A DNA stretch of 47,238 nucleotides from a bacterium (GCA_021823625.1 JAKANS010000022.1:1-47238); one strand, 5' to 3'; counted from the first letter of the stretch, positions 8,112-17,814 are shown. Notes: generated from the letters alone by a model not told the origin. Made by a program: numbers and translations.

Positions 8112-10310
8112 ATGAACCGGCTTCTCCTTCAATTGTGGCCTTGCCGCCGGTGCGTGCTTGAACGCTGGAACGTCGCTGGCCAACCGCCCGGGGCACGGAG
8201 CGCGAGTGTCCAACCCGTATCGAGCCGGCGCGGCGCCCAGCGTTGCTGGGTTGTGGCGGTCGCCTGCGCCCTGCTGGCGAGTGCTTCGGTCCGAGCCGCG
8301 GGCGTCGTGACCACCGCCACGCTGACCAACCTTTACGCCGCGCTGCTGGGCGGCGGGCGCGTCACCTTCAGCCTCAGCGCCGCGGCCACCTTCACCCTCC
8401 GGGCACCGCTCGAAATTCAGAGCGACACGATCCTGGACGCCAGCGCGTCGGCGTACTCCGTGACCTTCAGTGGCACGAACGGCGTGCGCCTGTTCAACAT
8501 CAACCCCGGCGTCCGCCTCGAGTTAGCGAAGGTTTCGCTGATCAACGGCGCGAGCACCAATGGGGCGGCCGTGTACAACAACGGCGGCACGCTGGTCGCC
8601 ACGAACTGCACGTTCAGCAACAACCGCGCCGTCGGCAGTGCGGGTGTGGCCGGCGCCGCGGGCCAGGACGACTTCAACGTCGGGCGCACGGGCGGTACGG
8701 GCGGCGCCGGCGGATCGGGTCTTGGCGGCGCGATTTGGAGTTCCGGTGACGTGCAGCTAACCGGGTGCACTTTGAATTCGAACCTGGCCAACGGCGGCGT
8801 AGGCGGCGCCGGCGGCGCCGGCGGCACCGGCGCGGTGCAGGCAGGCGACGGCGGCGATGCGGGGCCTGCCGGGCCCGGCTTGGGAGGCGCGATCTTTTGC
8901 ACCGGCCAACTTGTCTTGGACAACTGCACTTTGCAGGGCAACGCCACCACCGGCGGGAACGGCGGCCCAGGTGGCAGCGGCGGCTCCGGATCGAGCCTCT
9001 TCACGCCCACCAGCGGCCGGAGTGCGGCGGGCGCGGAATCGGCCGGCGGGGCGGTCTATAGCCTGGGCAGCGCGGTCGTCACGGGTTGCACCTTCGTCAC
9101 CAACACCGTCACCGGCGGACAGGCCGCCGACGAATTTGCGAATGCGATGGGCATGGGCCGCGAGGGGCTTCGCGGTGGCGACGCGCACGGCGGCGCGTTC
9201 TTCAACGGCGGCACTGCCCAGTTCGCGAACTCCACTTTCTCCGCGAACGCCGTGACCGGCGGCGCGGGCGGCGCGGGGGGCGACAGCCCGGAGTTCTTCG
9301 GCGGGCGCGGTGGCGATGGCGGTTCCGCACTCGGTGGTAGTCTCTGGAACCAGAGCCAGATTGCGATTACCAATTGCACGTTCGCCGTGGGGTATGCCAC
9401 CGGCGGCGCGGGCGGCGCGGCCGGCACCAGCGGAGACGGCATCGATCCCGGGTCGCCCCGACCTGGCGACACCGGCCAGACCGGAGGCGGCAATGTCGCC
9501 AACGGGGGCGGCGCTATCACGCTCTTGAACTGCATCGTCGTCAACGCCGGCGCCGGCGGCAACGGCTTCGGACCGCTCACGGATGCCGGCCACAATCTAA
9601 GTTCCGACGCCACCTGCAATTTCAACGGCCCGGGCAGTCTCAATCAAACCGACCCGCTGTTGGGCACGCTGGGCGATTACGGCGGCACCACACGGACGAT
9701 CCCGCTGCTCGCGGGCAGCCCGGCCATCGATGCCGGCGCGACCGTGGCCGAACTCACGCAAGACCAGCGCGGCAACTCGCGACCGCAAGGCGCCGCCTAC
9801 GACATCGGCGCCTTCGAACGCAGCTTCGCCGGCCTGTCCGGCCACGTGACCCGCGCCAACGGCAGCGCGTTTGCCGGCGTGACCATTGCGCTGCTTTCGG
9901 CCACGTCGCTGCCCACCACCACCACTACGGACTCGAACGGGCGCTTCGAGTTTGTACAACTGCCGGACGTCGATCTCGGAACGTACCGCCTCCTCCCGCC
10001 AAACGGCGGCAGCGGTTTCGATCCGGCCTTCCGCGACGTTCAACTCACCAGCGCCTCGCAGACGATTACCAATCTCGACTTCGTGGCCCTCGGCGATCGC
10101 ATCGTCGGTTTTGGCTTCGCAACCAACGGCGCGTTCCAGATCCGCTTCCTCGGCGAACCGGGCCAGGCCTACCGTCTCCAAAGCACCGCCACGTTGACGC
10201 AATGGCAGGACGCCGGCAGCGGCACGACCGACACGAACGGCGTGCTCGATTTTCTCGACCCCAATGCGTCCGCGGCCGGTCTGCGCTTTTATCGGGTGGC
10301 CACGCCGTGA
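8112..10310 (+). CDS. Exported glycine-rich parallel beta-helix protein with choice-of-anchor-Q-type tail
   Basis: This 732-residue protein has a hydrophobic export segment near residues 47-62 (VAVACALLASASVRA), preceded by an unusually long 45-residue leader; a later non-ATG start is possible. Residues about 100-510 are beta-helix repeats alternating with Gly-Gly-Ala/Gly-Gly-Asn runs and recurring NCTF/GCTF turns. Residues about 513-570 contain LLAGSPAIDAGA and a DIGAFE end, the choice-of-anchor-Q signature. A carboxypeptidase-regulatory-like beta-sandwich follows at about 575-660. The last domain (about 670-732, YRLQSTATLTQWQDAG to FYRVATP) is a common verrucomicrobial C-terminal module. 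It starts 30 bases after the secretin gene on the same strand, so it may be a substrate of that system. No enzymatic motif is visible. Confidence 0.75.
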   Translation: MNRLLLQLWPCRRCVLERWNVAGQPPGARSASVQPVSSRRGAQRCWVVAVACALLASASVRAAGVVTTATLTNLYAALLGGGRVTFSLSAAATFTLRAPLEIQSDTILDASASAYSVTFSGTNGVRLFNINPGVRLELAKVSLINGASTNGAAVYNNGGTLVATNCTFSNNRAVGSAGVAGAAGQDDFNVGRTGGTGGAGGSGLGGAIWSSGDVQLTGCTLNSNLANGGVGGAGGAGGTGAVQAGDGGDAGPAGPGLGGAIFCTGQLVLDNCTLQGNATTGGNGGPGGSGGSGSSLFTPTSGRSAAGAESAGGAVYSLGSAVVTGCTFVTNTVTGGQAADEFANAMGMGREGLRGGDAHGGAFFNGGTAQFANSTFSANAVTGGAGGAGGDSPEFFGGRGGDGGSALGGSLWNQSQIAITNCTFAVGYATGGAGGAAGTSGDGIDPGSPRPGDTGQTGGGNVANGGGAITLLNCIVVNAGAGGNGFGPLTDAGHNLSSDATCNFNGPGSLNQTDPLLGTLGDYGGTTRTIPLLAGSPAIDAGATVAELTQDQRGNSRPQGAAYDIGAFERSFAGLSGHVTRANGSAFAGVTIALLSATSLPTTTTTDSNGRFEFVQLPDVDLGTYRLLPPNGGSGFDPAFRDVQLTSASQTITNLDFVALGDRIVGFGFATNGAFQIRFLGEPGQAYRLQSTATLTQWQDAGSGTTDTNGVLDFLDPNASAAGLRFYRVATP

Positions 10311-10374
10311 ACGAAGCGGCGAAGCGTCTTCGGCATTGACGCGCGCCGCGACTGACCGGCTTGATGCGCGGACG

Positions 10375-11406
10375 ATGAAAGCCGCCGTTCTGCATGGCAA
10401 AGAAGACGTCCGCATCCAAGACGTGCCCCTCCCGCCGCTCCAGGCGGGCGAAGTACGCATCCGCATCGAGGCGGCGCTGACCTGCGGCACCGACCTCAAA
10501 GTTTTCCGGCGTGGCTACCACGCGAAGATGATCGTGCCACCGGCGGTGTTCGGTCATGAACTCGCCGGCACCCTCGATGCAGTCGGCGATGGCGTGCGCG
10601 ACTGGGCCGTGGGCGACCGCGTGGTGGTGGCGAACTCCGCGCCGTGCGGCGCCTGCCGGCTTTGCGCCGGTGGCCAGGAACAACTCTGCGATGACCTGCT
10701 GTTCCTGAACGGCGCGTACGCCGAGTTTATCAACGTGCCGGCGCGGCTGGTGCAGAAGAATCTGCTCCGCCTGCGACCCGAAACCGCCTTCCGCGACGCG
10801 GCGTTGACCGAACCGCTGGCTTGCGTGGTGCTCGGCGTGGACGAACTGCGCCTGGCCCGCGGCGAACGCGTCCTGGTACTCGGCGCGGGACCGATCGGCT
10901 TGATGTTCGTCGCTTTGGCCCGGGCGCTCGGCTGCGAAGTCACCATCGCCGGCCGACGCCCGGCGCGCTTGCAGGCCGCGCAGCGGCTCGGGGCCAACTC
11001 GGTGGTCGATGTCGGAACCGGTGCGGACTTCGCGAAAATAGTGAAGGATCAGACCGGCGGCGGCTTCGACGCGGTGGTCGAGGCGGTGGGCCGCCCGGAA
11101 GTGTGGGAGGCGGCGGTGGAACTGGTGCGCAAAGGCGGGCGGGTCAACTTCTTCGGCGGCTGCCCGGCCGGGACCCGCGTTTCGCTCGACACCGGCCGGC
11201 TGCACTATTCGAGTCTGACGCTGATCGCCAGCTTTCACCACACGCCGCGCACGATTCGCCGGGCGCTGGAAGCGATCGAATCGGGCGTGGTCCGCGCGGC
11301 GGAATTCGTCGATGGCGAGTGCGCCCTCGCGGAGTTGCCCGCTCGCTTCCACGCGATGGCCGCGGGCAACCAGGCGATCAAGACCCTGGTGCGGGTGCGC
11401 GTGTAG
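10375..11406 (+). CDS. Zinc-dependent medium-chain alcohol/polyol dehydrogenase
   Basis: The protein has 343 residues, the usual length for this family (sorbitol/threonine dehydrogenase-like). The catalytic zinc ligands are seen as C37 (LTCGTD) and H61-E62 (GHE). The structural zinc site has all four cysteines, C91, C94, C97 and C105. The NAD(P)-binding fold shows VLVLGAGPIGLMFV near 163-176. It oxidises an alcohol or polyol with NAD(P)+; the substrate is not determinable. The ATG at 10375 was chosen over the in-frame extension because the family begins MKAAVLHG. Its 3' end overlaps the convergent downstream gene by 29 bases. Confidence 0.9.
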   Translation: MKAAVLHGKEDVRIQDVPLPPLQAGEVRIRIEAALTCGTDLKVFRRGYHAKMIVPPAVFGHELAGTLDAVGDGVRDWAVGDRVVVANSAPCGACRLCAGGQEQLCDDLLFLNGAYAEFINVPARLVQKNLLRLRPETAFRDAALTEPLACVVLGVDELRLARGERVLVLGAGPIGLMFVALARALGCEVTIAGRRPARLQAAQRLGANSVVDVGTGADFAKIVKDQTGGGFDAVVEAVGRPEVWEAAVELVRKGGRVNFFGGCPAGTRVSLDTGRLHYSSLTLIASFHHTPRTIRRALEAIESGVVRAAEFVDGECALAELPARFHAMAAGNQAIKTLVRVRV

Positions 11407-12124
11407 GTTTCCGGCGCAGTCCGTTCTGAAACCACAGGCGCCACACCATCCACAGCGCCTCGAAGACGATCTTGCGCGACATTTTGGACGAGCCTTGAAA
11501 GCGGTCGGTGAAGGTGATCGGCACCTCCGTCACGCGCAGGCCTTGCCGCCAGATCTTGTGCGTCATCTCGACCTGGAAGCTGTATCCGTTCGAGTGAACC
11601 TGGCTGAGGTCCAGCGACGCCAGCGCCCGGCGTCGAAAGCACTTGAAGCCCCCCGTGGGATCGCTGATCGGCATGCCGGTCACGATCCGCACGTACTTCG
11701 CCGCGCCCAGACTGAGCAGCAGCCGCCGCAGCGGCCAGTTGATCACGCGAATGCCGTTCGCGTAGCGCGAACCGAGCACCAGGTCGGCGTCAGTGGCAGC
11801 AGCGAGAAACCGGGGGATGTCGTCGGGGTTGTGCGAGAAATCGCCATCCATCTCGAACACGAATTCGTACCCGCGCTCCAGCGCCCACGCGAAACCCGCG
11901 CAATAAGCCCGGCCCAGCCCCTCCTTGCCCGGGCGGTGCAGCACCTGCACGGCGTCGTGGGCGGCGGCAAGTTCGTCGGCCAGCTTGCCAGTGCCGTCCG
12001 GCGAATTGTCGTCCACGACCAGGAGATCCACCGCGACCGGCAAACCCAAAACCTTGGCCACGAGCGGACGCAAGTTCTCCCGCTCGTTGTAAGTCGGCAC
12101 GATGATCAGGGTGTCCCGGGGCAT
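11378..12124 (-). CDS. Polyprenol-phosphate mannosyltransferase-like GT2 enzyme
   Basis: This 248-residue GT2 enzyme has the classic Dpm1 pattern. It opens with IIVPTYNERENL, then the nucleotide-binding VVDDNSPDGT at 37-45, the metal-binding EMDGDFSHNP at 91-100 (D93, D95), and VLGSRYANG. The C-terminal KIWRQGLRVTEVPITFTDR region is typical of dolichol-/polyprenol-phosphate mannose synthases. It would move a sugar, usually mannose from GDP-mannose, onto a polyprenyl phosphate at the cytoplasmic face. There is no C-terminal membrane domain, as in the short Dpm1 class. It is last in a minus-strand series and begins 60 bases after the endonuclease III-like gene. Confidence 0.9.
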   Translation of the reverse strand: MPRDTLIIVPTYNERENLRPLVAKVLGLPVAVDLLVVDDNSPDGTGKLADELAAAHDAVQVLHRPGKEGLGRAYCAGFAWALERGYEFVFEMDGDFSHNPDDIPRFLAAATDADLVLGSRYANGIRVINWPLRRLLLSLGAAKYVRIVTGMPISDPTGGFKCFRRRALASLDLSQVHSNGYSFQVEMTHKIWRQGLRVTEVPITFTDRFQGSSKMSRKIVFEALWMVWRLWFQNGLRRKPTRAPAPGS

Positions 12125-12184
12125 GGCGACGGTGCAGACTACTTAGCAAACTCCAGGCCAACTAGGAAGCTTAGTTTGCGGCCT

Positions 12185-12910
12185 TCAACTCTGGGCGGGC
12201 GTAGAGACTGGCCGGCCGTTTGGGGGCAGCAGCGGGCCCAGCGGGCAGACCTCGCACCGCGGCTGGCGCGGCCGACAGAAGTCTTTCCCTACCATCACCA
12301 ACTGCGCATGGTAATCCTGCCAGTAATCGAGGCGGCCGGCCGCCGGACGTTGGTCCAGCGACGCACTGCAAAGCCCTTGCACCTCCTCGCAAGTCGCGTT
12401 GGGAGCGCACCAGCCGTGGCGGGCAAAGATGCGCTTTGTGTAAGCGTCCACGACAAAAGTCGGTTGCGCGCCGGCGTACAGCAACATGCTGTCGGCGGTC
12501 TCCGGGCCAATGCCGTGGATGGCCAGCAACCGCGCCCGCGCTTCGCCAAGCGGTCCGCCGAGGAGGCGGCTGAGCTCGCTGCCGAAGTCCTCGACCAGCA
12601 CCGCCAGAAACGCCCGCAAGCGCCGCGCCTTGACGTTGAAGTAGCCCGCCGGGCGGAGCCGTTCCGCAAGCTGCGCTGGCGGCAGCGTGTACAGTGCGCG
12701 GGGCGCGAGGACGCGGGCGGCTTTCAGATTCGCGATTGCGCGTTCGACGTTCGACCAGCTCGTGTTTTGCGTGAGGATCGCGCCGACGCAGACTTCGAAC
12801 GGCGTTTCGCCCGGCCACCAATGCTGGTGTCCGTTGCGTCGGCGCATCCGCGTGTAGGCTTCGCGCAGCGCCGGGGCAAGCTGGGGGCTCATCGCGGCGA
12901 AGCGCGTCAA
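12185..12910 (-). CDS. Endonuclease III-related HhH-GPD protein
   Basis: This 241-residue helix-hairpin-helix DNA glycosylase-fold protein belongs to the endonuclease III-related group (COG2231-like) rather than classical Nth. The N-terminal helix bundle has VCVGAILTQNTSWSNV. The HhH motif is IHGIGPETADS at 131-141 and the catalytic aspartate is D155 (VVDAYTKR). Nth enzymes have a lysine where this protein has E137, so a lyase reaction by the Nth route is not expected. The iron-sulphur loop keeps C212-X6-C219-X2-C222, but the fourth position (228) is Leu. The start ATG overlaps the stop of the DsbA-like gene by 4 bases. A role in base excision repair is likely; the substrate is unknown. Confidence 0.82.
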   Translation of the reverse strand: MTRFAAMSPQLAPALREAYTRMRRRNGHQHWWPGETPFEVCVGAILTQNTSWSNVERAIANLKAARVLAPRALYTLPPAQLAERLRPAGYFNVKARRLRAFLAVLVEDFGSELSRLLGGPLGEARARLLAIHGIGPETADSMLLYAGAQPTFVVDAYTKRIFARHGWCAPNATCEEVQGLCSASLDQRPAAGRLDYWQDYHAQLVMVGKDFCRPRQPRCEVCPLGPLLPPNGRPVSTPAQS

Positions 12911-13565
12911 GCTTTCGGCGGCGGGCCGAAGTGCGCCGCCCAGGAAGCATAAGCCGCCGCGTCGTCCAGCATCGCCTCGATTGCCGTTGTAATCGGAGCG
13001 GCCTTGATCAGGCCGGAAAACACCGCGCGATCGCCAATGTCGTCCTCGACCAGGAAAGTCGGCCGCTGCGTCACTTGGAGCGCGTGAAACTCCGTGGTGC
13101 TCGCACGGACGCGGGCCTCAACCTCGGGCGAGTTCGCGCGCGCGTGCAAAGCGGCCTCGTCCACGCCGGCCGCCCTGGCTGCGATGCTGGTGGCCACCTC
13201 CCACGAGCCAACCTGACGCCCTTCGCGCAAGGCGGCGCGCATGAGCGCGAGCCGCACCCGGTCGTCGGTGACGCCGAAGTCTTTCGCCGCCTCGGCCAGC
13301 AGGTTGGGCGCGAGGTACTCCCTGAGGGCTGGATCGAGCCAACCCGAGTTGAGCATGAACGGCGCCCGCGCGATCATCCCGCTGCGGCGGTAAAACCAGT
13401 CGCATTGCTCGCGCGACACCGGCAGAGCCGGGGCGTCCAGTAAAGCGATGCACCAATCGAACTCCACCGGGCGGTCGGCGAACAGGCGCTTCAACTCCGC
13501 CCACGCGGGTTCCGCCCAATAGCACCAGGACGAAATGACTTCGAGGTAGTACGTGACTTTGACGG

Positions 13566-13569
<4 letters not shown>
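12907..13569 (-). CDS. DsbA-like thioredoxin-fold protein (FrnE/HCCA isomerase group)
   Basis: The protein has 220 residues with no signal peptide, so it is cytoplasmic. The N-terminus VTYYLEVISSWCYWAEPAW matches the thioredoxin-fold start of the DSBA-like family. The usual CPWC active site reads S13-S14-W15-C16, leaving one cysteine. A helical insertion follows and the fold closes with the cis-proline segment TQRPTFLVED. Relatives include FrnE-type oxidoreductases and 2-hydroxychromene-2-carboxylate isomerases, which use a serine or a single cysteine. Both ends overlap neighbours by 4 bases (methyltransferase upstream, endonuclease III-like downstream), so it is translated as part of an operon. 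Its substrate is not known. Confidence 0.8.
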
Positions 13570-14275
<706 letters not shown>

Positions 14276-14279
<4 letters not shown>

Positions 14280-14656
14280 GGCTGGAACTGCCGCCGCAAG
14301 CCGTCGCGTTGCCACCAGCCTAGCGCGAGCACCGCTCCGACCGCATACGCCAGCACGTCGAGTGGATCGCCGGTGACGCGCATGAGGTGCGGTCCGATCA
14401 CCTCGAACAACACACTCCAGACAACGAGGTGAAAGGCAATTTCGCCGGCGCCGGGTGGCGCGTCGTGGGTACGCAGACCGAGTTTGCGCTGCAGCCAGAG
14501 CACCCACGGCAGGGCACAAGGAATCAGCAGGAGGTCGTTGAATTGGCCGCGCAGGAAAGACGAGGCCAGGTGAGGTTTCAGCGCCCAGCGATTCAAGACG
14601 TACAAGGCGCACCCGGCCAGGCACAGCGGGTCACGGCCGTAGGCGAACCGCTTCAC
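14276..14656 (-). CDS. Small integral membrane protein of unknown function
   Basis: This encodes 126 residues starting at a GTG that overlaps the stop of the 21-residue upstream frame by 4 bases. It has three or four hydrophobic segments, with conserved-looking sequence FNDLLLIPCALPWVLWLQ, VVWSVLFEVIGP and GDPLDVLAYAVGAVLAL. I have seen this pattern as an uncharacterised membrane family in Verrucomicrobiota and related phyla; no function is assigned. Position inside a chain of translationally coupled genes with a methyltransferase and a DsbA-like protein suggests co-expression only. Confidence 0.7.
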
Positions 14657-14718
14657 AGCAAAGCGAGAATCAAGACGCCAACCCCAACCGCGAGCACCAA
14701 TTTGGTTAGAAACAACAT
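14653..14718 (-). CDS. Candidate 21-residue membrane microprotein
   Basis: An ATG at 14718 opens a 21-codon frame. Its product, beginning MLFLTKLVLAVGVGV, is almost entirely hydrophobic with one lysine, so it would form a single membrane helix. Its TGA overlaps the GTG of the next gene by 4 bases, the same spacing used at the next three junctions of the operon. It starts 41 bases after the ClC channel stop. It may be a real microprotein or simply a leader that couples translation into the GTG-started membrane protein. The evidence is position and composition; no homology can be claimed. Confidence 0.5.
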   Translation of the reverse strand: MLFLTKLVLAVGVGVLILALL

Positions 14719-14759
14719 GGGCGAAAGGGTAGCGCGCCGCGGACGGTTTGAAAAATTCG

Positions 14760-16508
14760 CTAGCCGGCGTCGTCGCCAGCCCGCTCGGCCGCCGCCATTT
14801 CGGCGCGTAAAAGATCGTGGAGGGTGAGGAGTCCTTCCACCGGTCCGCTGGGCCAGTTCTGCAGCAAGACCATTCCCGTCGGCGACTCCATCAAGCGTTC
14901 CTGAACCTCCCGCAGGCTGGCGGTTGCAGAGCACAAGACCGCCTCCGCCAGGCGCGGTTCGCGCTTTTCCTTGAGCGCCGCGCGGACTTCCGCCCGTTCG
15001 AGGAAGCCGCGCAGTGCACCCGCTTCGACCACGGGAAAGCGCTGGTAAGGGTATGCCTCCATGAGTCGCTCCAGCGCCTCGGGTTTGAGCGAATCGGCGA
15101 TGACTGGATTGCGGTTGGCCAGCGCAGAAGCCGGTTGTTCCTGCCAGGCACGCAAATCGCGCGGCGGCACGAAGCGATCCAAGTCGTGGCCGTCCTGTTC
15201 GAGCAGGGCGTCGTAAAAGTTGTGCCGGAGCAGGCGTCGGCTCAACGCCTGGCTGACCAGCGCCCCCAGCATCAACGGCGGCACCAGGGCGAATTCGTGC
15301 GTCATTTCGAAGACGATCAGCACGCTTGTGACCGGGGCCCGCACCACCGCGCCCAATGTGGCGCTCATGCCCACGACCGCCAGCACCGCCTTGTCGCCAG
15401 CGGCGAGCGGCAGCACGTGGTTCACCAGGCCGGACAGGCACACACCCACCATCGCGCCGAAAAACAGGTTGGGCGAAAAAATCCCGCCGCAGCCGCCGGT
15501 GCCGTAACAACTCACCGTAGCGATGAATTTCGTGAACAGGAGAACCGCCGCAATGTCCCAGGCGAGTTTGCCAGCCAGGGCGTCGGTCAAATCGCCGTAA
15601 CCCAGTCCGAACACTCCCAGATGACCGCGCGTGTGACCGTGGAAAAAGACGGCCACGCCCAACGCCCAACAGATGAGCGCCCCGATGGCGGGCCGCGTCC
15701 AGGGCGGAATGGGTTTCCAACGCTGGCTCAATGCGCGCAATCCAAGCGCGCCTCGTTGAAAGGCCACCCCGACCAATCCCGCCACCGCCGCCACCAGCGG
15801 CACGATGAGGTAAGACCGCCACTGCGGTTCGCCCAACGGCTCCAATTGGAACGCCGGCTGCGGCCCGAGCAAGCCGTGGGTCACCAGCGCGCCCAACATG
15901 CCCGCCAGCAGGATGCTGCCCAGCAGGCGGCTGTTCAGATCGCCAATGATTTCCTCGAGCGCGAAGGTCACCGCCGCCAGCGGTGTGTTGAAAGCTGCCG
16001 CCAGACCCGCCGCCGCGCCGGTGGCCGCGCCCTGCCGTCGCTTTTGTTTCGGCTCACCCGCGAGGCCGGCCAGGTTGGAAGCCACCGTGCCCGCCAGTTG
16101 CACACTGGGCCCCTCGCGGCCCAGACTGCTGCCGGTCCCGATCTGGATGGCGCCAGCGATGAACTTCACCCACGCCACGCGGAACGGCACGTGACCGAAG
16201 TCCTTCCAAAACGCCGCCTTCAACTGCGGGATGCCGCTGCCCGCCGCCTCCCGGCAAAACGAGTTCATCAGCCATCCCGCGACCAGGCCGCCGCCCAGCA
16301 TCAACGCCAGGCTGCCAAGCAAGAAGACTGTCCCCGACTGCTTGGCCAGCTTCACCAGGCCCTCCTGGTAGAGCTGGCTCATGGCCGCTTGGAACGCGAC
16401 GGCGGCAAGGCCGGCGCCCAGGCCGTAGATCGTCGTCAGCAGGATCGTGCGCGTCTGCTTGGGCAGACGCAGCAGCCAGGAACGCAAGGCAGAAGTAACC
16501 GAGAACAT
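14760..16508 (-). CDS. ClC-family chloride channel/transporter with C-terminal CBS pair
   Basis: The protein has 582 residues with about ten or more membrane helices. ClC selectivity motifs are present: GSGIP at 90-94, GREGP at 130-134 with the gating glutamate E132, and a third motif in GTGGCGGIFSPNLFFGA. The C-terminal cytosolic part (about 450-575) has two CBS-like repeats (NPVIADSLKPEALERLMEAY; SLREVQERLMESPTGMVLLQ), which usually sense nucleotides. It moves chloride, probably coupled to protons, across the inner membrane. I chose the ATG at 16508 because the open frame continues far upstream without resembling the family. It leads the minus-strand gene series. Confidence 0.9.
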   Translation of the reverse strand: MFSVTSALRSWLLRLPKQTRTILLTTIYGLGAGLAAVAFQAAMSQLYQEGLVKLAKQSGTVFLLGSLALMLGGGLVAGWLMNSFCREAAGSGIPQLKAAFWKDFGHVPFRVAWVKFIAGAIQIGTGSSLGREGPSVQLAGTVASNLAGLAGEPKQKRRQGAATGAAAGLAAAFNTPLAAVTFALEEIIGDLNSRLLGSILLAGMLGALVTHGLLGPQPAFQLEPLGEPQWRSYLIVPLVAAVAGLVGVAFQRGALGLRALSQRWKPIPPWTRPAIGALICWALGVAVFFHGHTRGHLGVFGLGYGDLTDALAGKLAWDIAAVLLFTKFIATVSCYGTGGCGGIFSPNLFFGAMVGVCLSGLVNHVLPLAAGDKAVLAVVGMSATLGAVVRAPVTSVLIVFEMTHEFALVPPLMLGALVSQALSRRLLRHNFYDALLEQDGHDLDRFVPPRDLRAWQEQPASALANRNPVIADSLKPEALERLMEAYPYQRFPVVEAGALRGFLERAEVRAALKEKREPRLAEAVLCSATASLREVQERLMESPTGMVLLQNWPSGPVEGLLTLHDLLRAEMAAAERAGDDAG

Positions 16509-17025
16509 TTCCGTCCGGCGCCAGTGTGATGAAATTTCGGTCCGCGGCCAACGTCGATGTGCAGAACCGGTTGGGCGACCCGGCGAGCATCGGCGGCCTG
16601 CTGCGCAGCAAGATTGCAGCTCGCCTGTCATGGTTGGCGCGGGGCGCAGTTCAGTTTCTGGCTGAGGCGAATGGACCTGACTGCCTGCCAACGGCCGGAT
16701 CGGCCAGGGTCCGTTGTCCCGCAGGCGGAAACGGGAAGCGTCGGGACCGTATGGTACATAAAATGTCGCAATTGCGACAAAAATTGCCGCGCAGGGAAAA
16801 ACGAGTAGGTCGGGCGCCTCCGCCTGCCCGTTCGCCACCCCGCCAAACCCTGACGCCGCGATGGCGCTGACCATTGGGTGAACCGAAGTCCGTGAACCTT
16901 ACCGTTGACCAGACCCGGCGGCTGCGACCGAGACGGTCGCGCGCCAAAAACGGGGATGTGCTCGTTGGCGCGCAGCCGCGGAGTCCGAGGTTGCAGAAAG
17001 CAGACTTGCCAGGGATATTCCGAAC
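16509..17025. other. Divergent intergenic region (ClC / pseudopilin)
   Basis: These 517 bases hold no supported gene and lie between divergent genes, so they should contain both promoters. The region includes a locally AT-rich patch (about 16745-16790) with the perfect palindrome annotated separately. Confidence 0.5.
16764..16779. promoter_or_regulatory. Perfect 16-base palindrome, candidate operator
   Basis: TGTCGCAATTGCGACA is a perfect dyad inside the only AT-rich patch of a divergent intergenic region. It lies 255 bases from the ClC start and 246 bases from the pseudopilin start. It has the form of a binding site for a dimeric repressor. No cognate regulator is identified in the window. 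Confidence 0.45.
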
Positions 17026-17793
17026 GTGAATCCAAACGCCCCTCGCGGCACCCGCGCGTTGTCACCCCGGCCGGCGATCGCCTTCACTTTGATCGAACTA
17101 CTGGTGGTCATTGCGATCATTGCGATCCTGGCCAGCCTCCTGTTGCCCGCCTTGGCCACGGCCAAAGAGAAGGCGCAGCGCACGGCCTGCGTGGGCAACA
17201 ACAAACAGCTCGCGCTGGCCATGCACATGTATGCCAACGACAACGCCGATTGGATGCCGTGGCCGAACTGGGGCAACGACTACGGCCCCGGCTGGCTTTA
17301 CCAGCCCGTCGGGGGCCGCGCTCCCGACCCGCTCAAGACCAACGAGTGGCAGTACATCACCGCCGGCCTGTACTGGCCGTTCGTGAGCGAGCGCAAGATT
17401 TACAATTGTCCGCTCGACAAAACCAACGACGTTTCGTGGACCAAGCGGCAGCAACGGCTCTCCAGCTACATCATGAACGGCGCCGTCTGCGCCTATGGCC
17501 GCCAGGCCAACGGCCGCACGTACAAACTCAGCGCCTTCAATCCCGCCGCCTACGCCCTGTGGGAGCCCGACATCAAGAACTACGGCGGCGTGTACGGCCC
17601 CAATCCCGGCCACGACGCCAGCCAGTACCCGAACCTGGACGAAGGCGTAGGCCGCCGGCATAAGAAGGGCGCAGTGATCCTGGGCTTCAGCGGCCAGGTC
17701 CACTTCATCACGTTCGAGAAATTCCAGCAGGAACAACGTCTGAACAAACCCGGCCTCTTATGGTGCGTGCCCGACAGCCGGACGGGGGAGTAA
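17026..17793 (+). CDS. Type II secretion/type IV pseudopilin-like protein
   Basis: This 255-residue protein has a prepilin N-terminus: a basic leader of about 18 residues, the cleavage site [10 protein letters not shown] at 19/20 with the conserved E5 of the mature form, and a long hydrophobic helix to about residue 42. The [28 protein letters not shown] segment is the H-X9-DG-type verrucomicrobial/planctomycetal pseudopilin pattern. The residue before the cut is Ala rather than the usual Gly. The remainder is an extracytoplasmic alpha/beta domain. It would be cut by a prepilin peptidase and assembled by a secretion machine such as the one at 1.9-8.1 kb. It stands alone, with its own upstream region. 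Confidence 0.85.
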   Translation: MNPNAPRGTRALSPRPAIAFTLIELLVVIAIIAILASLLLPALATAKEKAQRTACVGNNKQLALAMHMYANDNADWMPWPNWGNDYGPGWLYQPVGGRAPDPLKTNEWQYITAGLYWPFVSERKIYNCPLDKTNDVSWTKRQQRLSSYIMNGAVCAYGRQANGRTYKLSAFNPAAYALWEPDIKNYGGVYGPNPGHDASQYPNLDEGVGRRHKKGAVILGFSGQVHFITFEKFQQEQRLNKPGLLWCVPDSRTGE

Positions 17794-17814
17794 GGCCAGC
17801 GCACTCGGCAGCGT

